A stretch of DNA of 34,045 nt from Demequina mangrovi (GTDB lineage: Bacteria > Actinomycetota > Actinomycetes > Actinomycetales > Demequinaceae): positions 1-34,045 of the forward strand of contig NZ_BBLU01000021.1 of NCBI RefSeq assembly GCF_000759715.1, given 5' to 3'. Shown one piece after another: positions 8,628 to 16,150 of the stretch; the first letter of the stretch is position 1; every line of letters starts with the position of its first letter. The notes under the pieces were generated by a model. That model was not told the DNA's origin, ran no database searches, and saw nothing but the letters and a program-made list of their open reading frames with translations. The position numbers were made by a program, and so were the translations under genes.

Positions 8628-8851
8628 GCGTTCCTCGTGGTGGTCCAGGCGATCTTCAGTGATGCGAGGACGCTCCGTCCCGAGGGACGATGCGCGGTAC
8701 CACCCCGCTTGCCTCCGCACCCTGGCGTGGGGACGGCGGCCGCTCGTTGTCGCTGTGACGGGCTGCCCGTGCGGTTCTACTGGGGCGCGAGGCCCGTTCT
8801 TCCGCAAGCTCGCCGGTGATGGCCGGGTCGACGCTGCTGGGAGAAAGTGTA
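8628..8851 (-). promoter_or_regulatory. T-box riboswitch leader of ileS
   Basis: On the minus strand the canonical T-box GGGGTGGTACCGCG lies near 8694-8707. Further upstream, CCATCACCGGCGAG near 8812-8825 contains an AUC triplet suited to be the isoleucine specifier, with only a short stem I. A TACACT -10 box (8851-8846) begins the leader. Downstream, TCCTCG (8670-8665) can pair with CGAGGA (8637-8632), which contains the ileS Shine-Dalgarno, and ACCACC before it can pair with the T-box GGTGGT. This fits the translational T-boxes with shortened stem I known from actinobacterial ileS genes. Uncharged tRNA-Ile would free the ribosome site. Confidence 0.85.
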
Positions 8852-8892
8852 CCGGGGCCCCGGTGGGACCGTCGCCGTGGCGCCACGTCCCG

Positions 8893-9714
8893 TCACGCCT
8901 GCGCCATGTGGGCGAGGAACGTCGCGATGACGTCCGCTACCACGGCCTCCTCGTCGTCGACTCCGAAGATCATCACGCGGATCGCATACGGGCCCTCGAC
9001 GTGGACGTACATGCGCGACGGGTCGTGGTCGCCCTCGTTCTCGACGCTCCCGTCCTCGTCGTAGAGCACGAACGATTCGGCGGACTCGCCGATCCTGACG
9101 GTCGCGGCGCCGAGGCCGTCGAGGACCACCTCGTCGACGCCGACGATCTCGACGGATCGCTCGGAGGAGCCCCCGTCCCACGTCGACGTGGTCGCGTACG
9201 CGTCGCAGTCCGCCTCGAGCAGGCTCGCGAGGACGGATGCCGCGAGCGCCTCGTCGGCGAAGACCCTGGTGACGATGGCAACCCCCGCCTCCGGCGGGGC
9301 GTCCGTGGGCTCGACCCCGCCGGGGAAGAATGGACCGACCGGGTTGACGATGTCGCCCGCCGCTGCGGTGCGGTCCGCATCGGTGCCCAGGCCGATCGCC
9401 TGGTCGAGTTCCGCGCATGCCGCGGGCTCGACCACGATGGTGCCGCCGCCGAGGTATCCGGAGGCCGAGTCCACGGGGCTCCCCCAGTCCGCGGGGACAC
9501 CCATTCCGGCGATCTCCACTTCGCGGTCGAACTCCGCGAGGTGCCGCTTGAGCACCGGGTCGTCGACGGGGTCGGGTGCCGCGACGTCGCCGACCGCACT
9601 CGGCGTCGGCGAGCCGCCCGGCTCGCCGGTCTCCGACGGGTCGCAGGCCGCGAGCGCGCACGCTGCCGCCGTGACGACGAGACCCGCGCGCAGGCGCATC
9701 GGTACGGCGGTCAT
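8893..9714 (-). CDS. Lipoprotein with two-Cys sensor-like ectodomain (paralogue 1)
   Basis: A 273-residue predicted lipoprotein with signal peptide and lipobox LAAC, then a Gly/Ser/Pro linker. The mature domain has one cysteine pair (EPAACAEL and EADCDAY) and ends with the pattern [22 protein letters not shown]...VIATFLAHM. The neighbouring products of 9711-10502, 11106-11915 and 11995-12795 share the same layout: a Cys in the first half, TRVFAD or ARAFAG, a second Cys, a W/Y-x-VxG strand and an Asp/Glu-rich C-terminal helix. It may be distantly related to PknH-type extracellular sensor domains; this was not tested. The start codon overlaps the stop of the upstream anti-sigma-like gene by ATGA, so translation is coupled. 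It is the last gene of the ECF island. Confidence 0.8.
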   Translation of the reverse strand: MTAVPMRLRAGLVVTAAACALAACDPSETGEPGGSPTPSAVGDVAAPDPVDDPVLKRHLAEFDREVEIAGMGVPADWGSPVDSASGYLGGGTIVVEPAACAELDQAIGLGTDADRTAAAGDIVNPVGPFFPGGVEPTDAPPEAGVAIVTRVFADEALAASVLASLLEADCDAYATTSTWDGGSSERSVEIVGVDEVVLDGLGAATVRIGESAESFVLYDEDGSVENEGDHDPSRMYVHVEGPYAIRVMIFGVDDEEAVVADVIATFLAHMAQA

Positions 9715-10502
9715 CCCGCACCCGCCGTGAACCACGCGACGATGATGTCCGGCGCCAGGCTGTCGGCACCGGGCTCGACTACGACCGCGAGCGCCTCCGG
9801 GCCCTGGACGTAGAGCCAGAGGGACCAGACGGGCGCATCGACCTCGGCGAACGCGACGTCGATGCGCACTCCTGTGCCCTCGGTGGCACCGATCCCGACA
9901 TCGGCGACGGTGACGGCGATCCCCTGCGCAGCCGCCGCGTCGGCGCACAACTGCGCATCCGCGACCGCCTCCTCGAGGTACGAGGTCGCCTCCTCGGCGC
10001 CCGCGAACGCCCGGGCATGCACCTCGTCGACGCCCGCGGCCTCGGACCCCCCGTTCCGCCGCTTCGACACCGCGCCGAGCGCGACGGACTCGCCGCCCAG
10101 GTCGGAGCGCCCCGACAGCGTCGCGTAGGTGTCGAGCGCCGCGCAGCCCCGCAGCTCGGCGATCGCGCCGCCCCAGCTCTCGGCGAGCGAGGCCGCACGC
10201 CCCTCGGGGTCGACCACCGCCTCGCTGACGAGCCATTCGCGTTCCAGGAGCGCGGCCGTCGAGGTCGCGGCGGGCGGGGCCTGATCCACCGCGGCACGCG
10301 GATGCGCGATGAGCGTCACCGTCACCGCGAGCACGGCCACGACCGCGAGCAGCCCCGTCGCCTCGACCGCGCGCCGGGCCCGGCGACGCGGCGCGATCTC
10401 CCGCTCGTACGCTCGGGCGTCGGGCTCCGGGTGGTCGGCGGCGTAGCGACGCGCCTCCTCGTCGAGCGAGCCGAGCAGGGCGTTCCTGAGGTCGTCGGTC
10501 AT
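9711..10502 (-). CDS. Putative anti-sigma membrane protein with two-Cys ectodomain (paralogue 2)
   Basis: A 263-residue protein with a short charged N-terminal cytoplasmic segment (about 45 residues), one transmembrane helix (about 47-66) and an outer domain of about 190 residues with a single Cys pair (LRGCAAL, AQLCADA). Its gene overlaps the upstream ECF sigma gene by ATGA, the classic arrangement for a membrane anti-sigma factor. No HxxxCxxC zinc motif is present in the cytoplasmic part, so if it is an anti-sigma factor it is not of the zinc-binding type. The outer domain ends VWSLWLYVQGPEALAVVVEPGAD, closely like the C-terminus of the 11995-12795 product. The function is inferred from position. 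Confidence 0.75.
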   Translation of the reverse strand: MTDDLRNALLGSLDEEARRYAADHPEPDARAYEREIAPRRRARRAVEATGLLAVVAVLAVTVTLIAHPRAAVDQAPPAATSTAALLEREWLVSEAVVDPEGRAASLAESWGGAIAELRGCAALDTYATLSGRSDLGGESVALGAVSKRRNGGSEAAGVDEVHARAFAGAEEATSYLEEAVADAQLCADAAAAQGIAVTVADVGIGATEGTGVRIDVAFAEVDAPVWSLWLYVQGPEALAVVVEPGADSLAPDIIVAWFTAGAG

Positions 10503-11044
10503 CGTCCACCCCTTCTCGGCGCCGTCACGGCGATGCTCTCGCGGCCCTCGTCGGTCAGGCGCAGGTCTCCGAGAGACTCGCGCAGGTGCGCCACCGCGTC
10601 GTGGAGATAGCGCTTCACGGCTCCCTCCGAGACGCCCATGCGCGCGGCCGTCTCTGCGGTCGTCAGCTCCTCGACGTGGCGCAGCACCACGCAGGCGCGC
10701 TGGCGCGCGGGGAGCTCGCGCAGGGCGAGCACCACCGCGTCGTGCTCGCCGGCGTGCTCGTCCGCGGGAGCGGCGTCGCGCTCGATCAGCAGGTGCTGCT
10801 TGGAGCGCGCGACCTCCTGCGAGCTCTTGCGGTTGAGGAACTGCGTGAGGATGGTCCGGCGCACGTACGCCTCGGCACGGTTGACGTCATCGAGCCGACG
10901 CGCGCGGGTGAAGGTGCGGATGATCGCGTCGTGGACGAGGTCCTCGGCCGTGGGCCGGTCCCCCGCGAGCAGGTAGGCGTAGCCCACGAGCCTGCTCCGT
11001 CGCTCGCGGACGAGCGTGTCCAGCACGCCCTGCCACGCCTTCAT
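10499..11044 (-). CDS. ECF (extracytoplasmic function) sigma factor
   Basis: A 181-residue sigma-70-family protein with only regions 2 and 4. Region 2 runs about residues 18-75 (AYLLAGDRPTAEDLVHDAIIRTF, YVRRTILTQFLNRKS). Region 4 runs about residues 105-160 (LRELPARQRACVVLRHVEELTTAETAARMG and the recognition helix VSEGAVKRYLHDAV). It resembles the actinobacterial SigE-type subfamily. The ATG at 11044 is used here with a GGGAGG about 10 nt upstream; a GTG nine codons earlier is possible. The gene overlaps the downstream membrane protein gene by 4 nt. The duplicated CAACC-N16-TGTTGT elements upstream of the next two genes in the island are candidate targets. Confidence 0.92.
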   Translation of the reverse strand: MKAWQGVLDTLVRERRSRLVGYAYLLAGDRPTAEDLVHDAIIRTFTRARRLDDVNRAEAYVRRTILTQFLNRKSSQEVARSKQHLLIERDAAPADEHAGEHDAVVLALRELPARQRACVVLRHVEELTTAETAARMGVSEGAVKRYLHDAVAHLRESLGDLRLTDEGRESIAVTAPRRGGR

Positions 11045-11105
11045 GGTGAGCCGCCCTCCCGCCGCCTGCACCGTCCGTCCATCATCCCTCGCTCCCCCGG
11101 CCCCG

Positions 11106-11915
11106 TCACCCGCCGGCCATGTGGTCGAGGAACTGGGCGATGAGATCCGCCACCATCGCCTCGTCCTCGAGACCGGCCGTCTCGATAGAGATGGCGTTCA
11201 CGCCGTCGACGTGCACGTACTGGTCCCAGGCCTCGCGGGTCTCGGCCAGCACCAGCTCGCCCTGAGCGTCGTAGTTGGTGGCGGTGCCGCCCGCCCACGC
11301 GATCCGCACCGTCGGCGAGGACAGGCCCTCGAGGCTCACCCACCCGACGTTCGCGACCTCGTGCTCGAGGGTGTTGGAGCCGTCGTCCCACGTCGCGGTG
11401 CGGAGGTAGGCGTCGCAGCCGGACCCGATGAGCGCGTCGGGCACCCCCGCGGCGAGCTCCGGGTCGGCGAAGACGCGCGTGTAGACCTCGATGCTCGGCA
11501 CGAACGGCGGCTCGTCCGGCATGACGCCGCCGGGGAAGAACCAGCCGACGGCGAACTCCAGGTCGCGCGCGGCGGCTCCCAGGTCGGCGTCGGTGAGCAG
11601 CGTGCTCGCCAGGTGGAAGGCGGTGCAGGACGACGGCTCGACGACGTCGGGCGCGTCGACCACGTACGCGGCGACCGGGCTCGGCCGGCTCCGCGTCCCG
11701 GTGAGCGCGACGTAGCCGTCGATGCTGGGCGCGAAGCTGCCGAGCAGGTCCACGAGCGCCTCGTCGTCCGCGGGTCCGACGACGGCATCCGCGCTCGACG
11801 CGCGAGCGCTCGCGGACGCTCCCGGCTCGGCCGGGTCGACCGGGTCGCATGCCGCGATCAGCCCGGCCGCCATGCCGAGGGCCCCGATGAGCCCTGCGCG
11901 GGTCACGCTCCCCAT
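11106..11915 (-). CDS. Lipoprotein with two-Cys sensor-like ectodomain (paralogue 3)
   Basis: A 269-residue predicted lipoprotein with lipobox IAAC, an Ala/Ser linker and a mature domain containing one Cys pair (EPSSCTAF, GSGCDAY). It aligns by eye with the 8893-9714 product: FFPGGV, YTRVFADPELAA against [11 protein letters not shown], a Cys-Asp-Ala-Tyr, YVHVDGVNAISIETAGLEDEAMVADLIAQFLDHM against the same pattern. The two are clearly duplicates. The start at 11915 has a strong GGGGGAGGG Shine-Dalgarno sequence. A CAACC-N16-TGTTGT element lies 38 nt upstream, and the sigma gene follows 61 nt downstream, so this may be the first gene of the sigma operon. Function unknown; a surface-exposed sensing or ligand-binding role is inferred. 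Confidence 0.8.
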   Translation of the reverse strand: MGSVTRAGLIGALGMAAGLIAACDPVDPAEPGASASARASSADAVVGPADDEALVDLLGSFAPSIDGYVALTGTRSRPSPVAAYVVDAPDVVEPSSCTAFHLASTLLTDADLGAAARDLEFAVGWFFPGGVMPDEPPFVPSIEVYTRVFADPELAAGVPDALIGSGCDAYLRTATWDDGSNTLEHEVANVGWVSLEGLSSPTVRIAWAGGTATNYDAQGELVLAETREAWDQYVHVDGVNAISIETAGLEDEAMVADLIAQFLDHMAGG

Positions 11916-11953
11916 GATCCCTCCCCCGACGGCCCCGAGGTCCGTCCATGCTC

Positions 11954-11980
11954 ACAACAGGCGACGCGCCGGATCGGTTG
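11954..11980 (-). promoter_or_regulatory. Candidate ECF promoter A: CAACC-N16-TGTTGT
   Basis: On the minus strand CAACC (11980-11976), 16 nt, then TGTTGT (11959-11954). The last eight bases of the spacer plus the box (GTCGCCTGTTGT) are identical at site B near 12820. It lies 38 nt before the lipoprotein start at 11915. Confidence 0.55.
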
Positions 11981-11994
11981 TGCGGGCCCGTCCG

Positions 11995-12795
11995 TCACCT
12001 CGGACCCGCGGCGATCCATTCCTCCACGATGCGCCTCGACGCGTCCTTCGCGCCGGGTTCGACGATCGCCGCGACCACGGTCGCGCCGTCGACCTGCAGC
12101 CGCAGCCTCCACACCTCGGCCGGCAGCTCGCCCACGCGGACCTCGAACACGAGCCACGCCTCCCCCTCCGCACCGCCCGGTTCCGCGGCGACGGTCGCCT
12201 CCATCCGCGTGCCGTCGAGGTCGACCGCGCACCGGCGGGCGATCGCGCGTGCCTCGTCGAGGTACTCCTGCACCGTGCGCGCATCGGCGAAGGTCCGCAC
12301 GTGCAGGTCGAGGGTCGCGCCGGCCTCCGTGACGAAGCCGCCGGGATGCCACGCTCGCGTCCCGTCGAGGCCGCCGAGCAGCCGACCGAACGCATCGAGC
12401 GCGAGGCAGAACTGCGAGTCGGCGAACGGCGCACCGACCAGCATCGACGATGGGCGTGCCGAGGCCCGCGGGTCGATCGTGAGGCCCGCGACCGTCCAGC
12501 CGGCCTCGCCCGGACGCGCGTCCGGGACGGCGAGCGGCCCGGTCGCGGCCGCCGCGCTCGGCGACGGCTCCGGCGCGGCAGGGACGGGATCCCCGGGCCG
12601 GGTGAGGATCGCGACCGCCACCGCGATCGCCGCGACCGCGCATGCGACCGCTGCCAGCCGCCTGGCCCGCGACGCCGAGCGCGACGCGACGACCGCGCGG
12701 AGGTAGAGGTCGGTGTCCACCGTCTGGCGCTGGGTCCCCTCGCGGCTCTCGTCGTCGAGCACACCGCCGAGCTCGTCGTGCAGATCCCGAGCCAT
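11995..12795 (-). CDS. Single-pass membrane protein with two-Cys ectodomain (paralogue 4)
   Basis: A 266-residue protein laid out like the 9711-10502 product: about 46 acidic/basic cytoplasmic residues, a transmembrane helix (about 47-66), a Pro/Ala linker and an outer domain with one Cys pair (DSQFCLAL, ARRCAVD). HVRTFADARTVQEYLDEA and the ending VWRLRLQVDGATVVAAIVEPGAKDASRRIVEEWIAAG match the paralogue segment by segment. There is no zinc-binding anti-sigma motif. ATG 12795 has a GGGGAGGTG Shine-Dalgarno sequence; a long open frame continues upstream but is not supported by it. A CAACC-N16-TGTTGT element lies 24 nt upstream. It may be a second membrane regulator or co-sensor of the ECF system. 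Confidence 0.75.
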   Translation of the reverse strand: MARDLHDELGGVLDDESREGTQRQTVDTDLYLRAVVASRSASRARRLAAVACAVAAIAVAVAILTRPGDPVPAAPEPSPSAAAATGPLAVPDARPGEAGWTVAGLTIDPRASARPSSMLVGAPFADSQFCLALDAFGRLLGGLDGTRAWHPGGFVTEAGATLDLHVRTFADARTVQEYLDEARAIARRCAVDLDGTRMEATVAAEPGGAEGEAWLVFEVRVGELPAEVWRLRLQVDGATVVAAIVEPGAKDASRRIVEEWIAAGPR

Positions 12796-12819
12796 GGCAC
12801 CTCCCCGTCCCCCGCTCCG

Positions 12820-12846
12820 ACAACAGGCGACGGGCGGGCGAGGTTG
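12820..12846 (-). promoter_or_regulatory. Candidate ECF promoter B: CAACC-N16-TGTTGT
   Basis: On the minus strand CAACC (12846-12842), 16 nt, TGTTGT (12825-12820), with the same spacing and the same GTCGCC before the second box as site A. It lies 24 nt upstream of the membrane protein start at 12795. Confidence 0.55.
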
Positions 12847-12882
12847 CGTCCCGCGACCCCGCGCCGGCTCCACGGCGCCCCC

Positions 12883-12888
12883 TAGGCT
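12883..12888 (+). promoter_or_regulatory. -10 box TAGGCT, leaderless-type
   Basis: TAGGCT ends 7 nt before the ATG at 12896; no Shine-Dalgarno sequence is present. Confidence 0.5.
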
Positions 12889-12895
12889 CGATCGC

Positions 12896-13438
12896 ATGAG
12901 GCCGACGCCGCAGGACGTGCTCTCGCTCGCGCGCGTCCCGATCGGCCTCTGTCTCGCGATGGCGCCTCCCCGCGGCGCACGCTCGCTCGCGCTCATCGCG
13001 GCGGGCACCGTATCGGACCTGCTCGACGGGCCGTGCGCCAGAGCACGCGGCGAGGCGTCCGACCAGGGCGCGCGGCTCGACTCGATCGCGGACGGCGTCC
13101 TGGTCGCGGGCGCGGCCGTCGCGTTCGCGCGCGGGGTGACGATGCCCCGGGCGGGCTGGGCCGCCGTCGGCACCGTGGTCGCGCTGCGCGGCGTGACCCT
13201 CGCCGTGACCCGGGCCCGCTTCGGGATGTGGTCGATCGCCCACACGCGGCTCAACAAGCTCTCCGGAGGCGTGCTCGCGGTCGGCGCCACCGCCGCCCTG
13301 GCGCGCGGCCGCGCCGGGGTGCCGCTGGCGCTCGCCGTCGCCGCACCCGCCGTCATCGCGAGCGCCGAGGAGCTCGTGATGGTGCTTGCCGCGGAGCGCT
13401 ACGACCGCGACGCCGCCGGCCTCATCCGCGAGGTCTGA
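12896..13438 (+). CDS. CDP-alcohol phosphatidyltransferase family membrane enzyme
   Basis: A 180-residue integral membrane enzyme. The full family signature is intact: D41-xx-D44-G45-xx-A48-R49-x8-G58-xxx-D62-xxx-D66, which binds the divalent metal and the CDP-alcohol. Hydrophobic segments flank it on both sides, giving about five to six helices. Enzymes of this family join a CDP-activated alcohol or diacylglycerol to a second alcohol (phosphatidylglycerophosphate, phosphatidylinositol phosphate, cardiolipin and others); which one cannot be told. The start at 12896 follows a TAGGCT box by 7 nt, supporting a leaderless start over the longer open frame. It is transcribed divergently from the ECF island. 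Confidence 0.85.
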   Translation: MRPTPQDVLSLARVPIGLCLAMAPPRGARSLALIAAGTVSDLLDGPCARARGEASDQGARLDSIADGVLVAGAAVAFARGVTMPRAGWAAVGTVVALRGVTLAVTRARFGMWSIAHTRLNKLSGGVLAVGATAALARGRAGVPLALAVAAPAVIASAEELVMVLAAERYDRDAAGLIREV

Positions 13439-13476
13439 CCCTCCGACGCCACCCGCCGCGCGCCGCGCATCGTCCC

Positions 13477-13489
13477 GGCGCACACTGGA
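13477..13489 (+). promoter_or_regulatory. Shared upstream element, copy 1
   Basis: GGCGCACACTGGA is repeated exactly at 13904-13916. Each copy lies 52-61 nt before a start codon, and CACACT could be a -10 box. The copies may give the YCII and VOC genes the same promoter. Confidence 0.35.
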
Positions 13490-13541
13490 GGGGCGCCCGG
13501 CGACGGCGCCGGGCGCCCGGACCCGTGAGGGGGATCAGCCC

Positions 13542-13877
13542 ATGCCGAAGTACGTGTTCATCTACCACGCACCCCCGATGCCGGCCGATGCTCCTCCCCC
13601 GGATCCCGACGACGTCCAGAACATGATGGACGCCTGGTACGGCTGGGCCGACAGCGTCGGCGACGCCCTGATCGACCTCGGCACGCCGCTCGGGGGCGGG
13701 ATCCACGTCGAGCCCGACGGCGTCTCGCTGTCCACGAAGGAGGTCGCCGGCTACACGATCCTCACGGCCGACTCGATGGATGCGGCGGTCGCTCTCGCGC
13801 AGGCGCATCCGCACCTCACCATGCCCGGCGGGTGCTCGATCGAGGTGCATGAGGCGATGCCGCTGCCCGGCGAGTGA
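13542..13877 (+). CDS. YCII-related domain protein
   Basis: A 111-residue protein starting MPKYVFIYHAP, typical of YCII-like (DGPF) ferredoxin-fold proteins that often sit near ECF sigma factors in actinobacteria. The middle (GWADSVGDALIDLGTPLGGG, VAGYTILTADSMDAAVALAQAHPHL) matches the usual strand-helix order and ends with a short EVHEAMPLPGE tail. No catalytic residue set can be assigned; biochemical roles in the family are mostly unknown. The ATG has a GAGGGGG about 10 nt upstream, and the longer open frame upstream lacks support. A 13-bp element upstream is shared with the next gene. Confidence 0.85.
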   Translation: MPKYVFIYHAPPMPADAPPPDPDDVQNMMDAWYGWADSVGDALIDLGTPLGGGIHVEPDGVSLSTKEVAGYTILTADSMDAAVALAQAHPHLTMPGGCSIEVHEAMPLPGE

Positions 13878-13903
13878 CGCCGACCTGCGCCGCGCGCTCC
13901 GCG

Positions 13904-13916
13904 GGCGCACACTGGA
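13904..13916 (+). promoter_or_regulatory. Shared upstream element, copy 2
   Basis: Exact 13-bp copy of the element at 13477-13489, 61 nt before the VOC gene start at 13978. Confidence 0.35.
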
Positions 13917-13977
13917 CGCGAGCGGCGCCCCGCGCGTCGGACGTCGCCCGTCCCCTCGCGACGCGCAGGAGGCTCGC

Positions 13978-14379
13978 ATGCTCCGCGACAGCATGGCGTT
14001 CGGCAGCTTCTCGACGGACTCGGTGGCGAAGGCCCGCGACTTCTACGGCGGCACGCTCGGTCTCGAGATCCGCGCGTACGACGACGAGGGCATGGGGCCG
14101 ATGCTCCGGCTCCTGCACCCCGGCGGCGGCACGACCCTGATCTACGAGAAGGAGGATCACGCCCCCGCCTCGCACACGGTCCTCAACTTCGCCGTGGACG
14201 ACTTCGAGTCCGCGGTCGCGGAGCTCCGCGGCAAGGGCATCACCTTCGAGCGGCTCCAGTGGACCGACGAGGACGGCATCGCGCGCGACCCCGAGGGCCG
14301 GATGCCCTCGGTCGCCTGGTTCAAGGACCCTGCCGACAACTGGATCGCCCTGCTCGAGTCCGACGGCGACGTGACCTGA
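13978..14379 (+). CDS. VOC (glyoxalase/bleomycin-resistance) family protein
   Basis: A 133-residue single vicinal-oxygen-chelate domain: an opening strand with SVAKARDFYGGTLGLEI, a central strand with MLRLLHPGGGTTLIYEKE, a second half with TVLNFAVDDFESAVAELRGKGITFE, and the closing WFKDPADNWIALLE. The pattern of two beta-alpha-beta-beta-beta halves is complete. Metal ligands and substrate cannot be set from the sequence; many small stand-alone members are uncharacterised. The ATG follows an AGGAGG with 6-nt spacing, which decides the start. It sits 100 nt behind the YCII gene and shares its upstream element, so the two may be co-regulated. Confidence 0.88.
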   Translation: MLRDSMAFGSFSTDSVAKARDFYGGTLGLEIRAYDDEGMGPMLRLLHPGGGTTLIYEKEDHAPASHTVLNFAVDDFESAVAELRGKGITFERLQWTDEDGIARDPEGRMPSVAWFKDPADNWIALLESDGDVT

Positions 14380-14403
14380 ACGTCCGCACCCTCGATCCGG
14401 TTG

Positions 14404-14409
14404 TAGCGT
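14404..14409 (+). promoter_or_regulatory. -10 box TAGCGT, leaderless-type
   Basis: TAGCGT ends 7 nt before the ATG at 14417; there is no Shine-Dalgarno sequence between them. Confidence 0.5.
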
Positions 14410-14416
14410 CAGGCCC

Positions 14417-16054
14417 ATGACCGACCTCACCGCGCTCGCCGACGAGTACTACGACTACGCCCTCGGGCTCAGCCCTCTCATGCTCATGTGGGACGGCCGG
14501 ATCGAGCACCTCGCCGAGTGGGACGACGTCTCCGTCGAGGGCCGCGCCGCGGCCCACGAGCGGCTCCTCGGGTACGCCCTCGCCGCCGAGGCGATCGACC
14601 CGGGCGAGGACCTCCAGGCGCTCGCGCTGCGCGACACGATCGTCTCGCACGCCCGCTCGGCCGCGCTCCACCTCGCGTGGGAGCCGGAGCTCATGCACCT
14701 CAACCCGCGGATGGGCGCGTGGGAGACCGTCCTGTCGTTCGTCGACGCGTTCCCGCTGCGCACGGCCGCGCACGGCGAGGCGTACCTCACGAAGCTGCGC
14801 CATCTCCCCCGCTTCCTCGACGACCTCCTCGACGTCGCGGAGGACGCCGCGGACCAGGGCCGGGTGGCGGTCGAGCGCCACCTGCGCGACACCGCGGCCT
14901 CGGCCGAGGACTACCTGCGCTCCGCCCGCGAGGGCTCCGACCGCATGATCGCCCAGGCGCCCCCGTCCGACCTGGACGAGGCGTCCCGCGACTCCTGGGT
15001 CCGCGAGCGCGACCGGGTGGTCGCCGAGGACGTGCACGCGGGCGTCGCCCGCTTCGCCGACCGCCTGCGCGCCCTCGCCGAGCGCGGGCTGCCCGACGAC
15101 AAGCCCGGCCTGGTGCACCTGCCCGGCGGCGAGGCCGTCTACCGCGACCGCATGTGGTCGCACCTCCAGCTCGACCTCACCCCGCAGGAGGTCCACGACC
15201 TGGGCCTCGCGCAGGTCGCGCGGCTCGAGGACGAGTACCGGGCCATCGCGGGCCCGCTGCTCGGCACCGACGACATCGCGGAGATCTACGCGCGGCTGCG
15301 CGACGACGACGCGCTGCGCTACTCGAGCGCCGAGGACATCGTCCGCGACGCGGAGGCCGCGCTCGCGCGCGCCGAGGAGGCGTCGCCCGCGTGGTTCGCG
15401 ACGATGCCGCGCTCCCGCTGCCTCGGCCACGCCACCGACTTCGGGGCGATGGCGTACTACTCGGCACCCGTGCTCGCGACGGGCAAGGAGGGCGACTTCT
15501 ACTTCAAGACCTCCGACCCCCACGCCTGGGCGACGTACGAGCTCGAGGCCATCGCGTACCACGAGGCCATCCCCGGGCATCACCTGCAGTTCGCCCTGCA
15601 CGCCGAGAACGCGTCACTCCACGTGGTGCAGCGCGAGCTCTTCAGCACCGCGTACGCCGAGGGGTGGGGGCTCTACACCGAGCGGCTCGCGGACGAGATG
15701 GGGCTCTACACGTCCGAGCTCGCGCGCGTCGGCATGCTGAGCGCGGACTCGCTGCGCGCGTGCCGGCTCGTGGTCGACACGGGCATCCACGCGCTCGGCT
15801 GGAGCCGCGAGGAGGCGATCGAGTACTGCCTCGCCCACTCCCCCCTCGACCGCCACCACATCGAGCAGGAGGTGGACCGCTACATCGGCCTCCCCGGGCA
15901 GGCGCTGGCGTACATGGTCGGCCGGCTCGAGATCCTCGCGATCCGCGAGGAGGCGCAGCGCCGCCCCGGCTTCGACATCCGCGCCTTCCACACCGCGGTG
16001 CTCGGCTACGGAGCGGTGCCGCTGACCACGCTCAGGCGCCTCGTCCTGGGCTGA
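14417..16054 (+). CDS. DUF885 family putative metallopeptidase
   Basis: A 545-residue mostly helical protein of the DUF885 family. The likely zinc site is HEAIPGHH at residues 382-389 (AYHEAIPGHHLQFAL), followed by a conserved YAEGWGLYTERLADEMGLY segment that supplies the next acidic ligand. No signal peptide is present, so it is probably cytosolic. Many members are annotated as hydrolases or peptidases without tested substrates. The start is set by a leaderless-type TAGCGT box 7 nt ahead. Length is ordinary for the family and the frame is intact. Confidence 0.88.
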   Translation: MTDLTALADEYYDYALGLSPLMLMWDGRIEHLAEWDDVSVEGRAAAHERLLGYALAAEAIDPGEDLQALALRDTIVSHARSAALHLAWEPELMHLNPRMGAWETVLSFVDAFPLRTAAHGEAYLTKLRHLPRFLDDLLDVAEDAADQGRVAVERHLRDTAASAEDYLRSAREGSDRMIAQAPPSDLDEASRDSWVRERDRVVAEDVHAGVARFADRLRALAERGLPDDKPGLVHLPGGEAVYRDRMWSHLQLDLTPQEVHDLGLAQVARLEDEYRAIAGPLLGTDDIAEIYARLRDDDALRYSSAEDIVRDAEAALARAEEASPAWFATMPRSRCLGHATDFGAMAYYSAPVLATGKEGDFYFKTSDPHAWATYELEAIAYHEAIPGHHLQFALHAENASLHVVQRELFSTAYAEGWGLYTERLADEMGLYTSELARVGMLSADSLRACRLVVDTGIHALGWSREEAIEYCLAHSPLDRHHIEQEVDRYIGLPGQALAYMVGRLEILAIREEAQRRPGFDIRAFHTAVLGYGAVPLTTLRRLVLG

Positions 16055-16112
16055 GCCGCAACCTCCCGGCGTACCCCCCCGGGGCACGCATACGGTTCGC
16101 ACAGTGTCAACT

Positions 16113-16141
16113 TTTACAACGTCGTGATGCGTGCCTAACCT
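16113..16141 (+). promoter_or_regulatory. Promoter TTTACA-N17-TAACCT
   Basis: TTTACA (16113-16118), a 17-nt spacer and TAACCT (16136-16141), with the ATG 9 nt further on. This is the best housekeeping-type promoter in the window and implies a leader of only a few bases at most. Confidence 0.55.
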
Positions 16142-16150
16142 GGGCGGGCC

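Noticed and set aside
5349..8819. 1156-codon open frame on the plus strand
   Set aside because: It is the antisense of ileS; the long open frame results from high-GC codon bias, and its translation is Arg/Asp/His/Glu-rich low-complexity sequence without any family motif.
8893..10509. Fusion of the anti-sigma-like protein and the lipoprotein in one long minus-strand frame
   Set aside because: The first half is the shadow of the 9711-10502 gene. The lipoprotein has its own start overlapping the upstream stop and a proper signal peptide.
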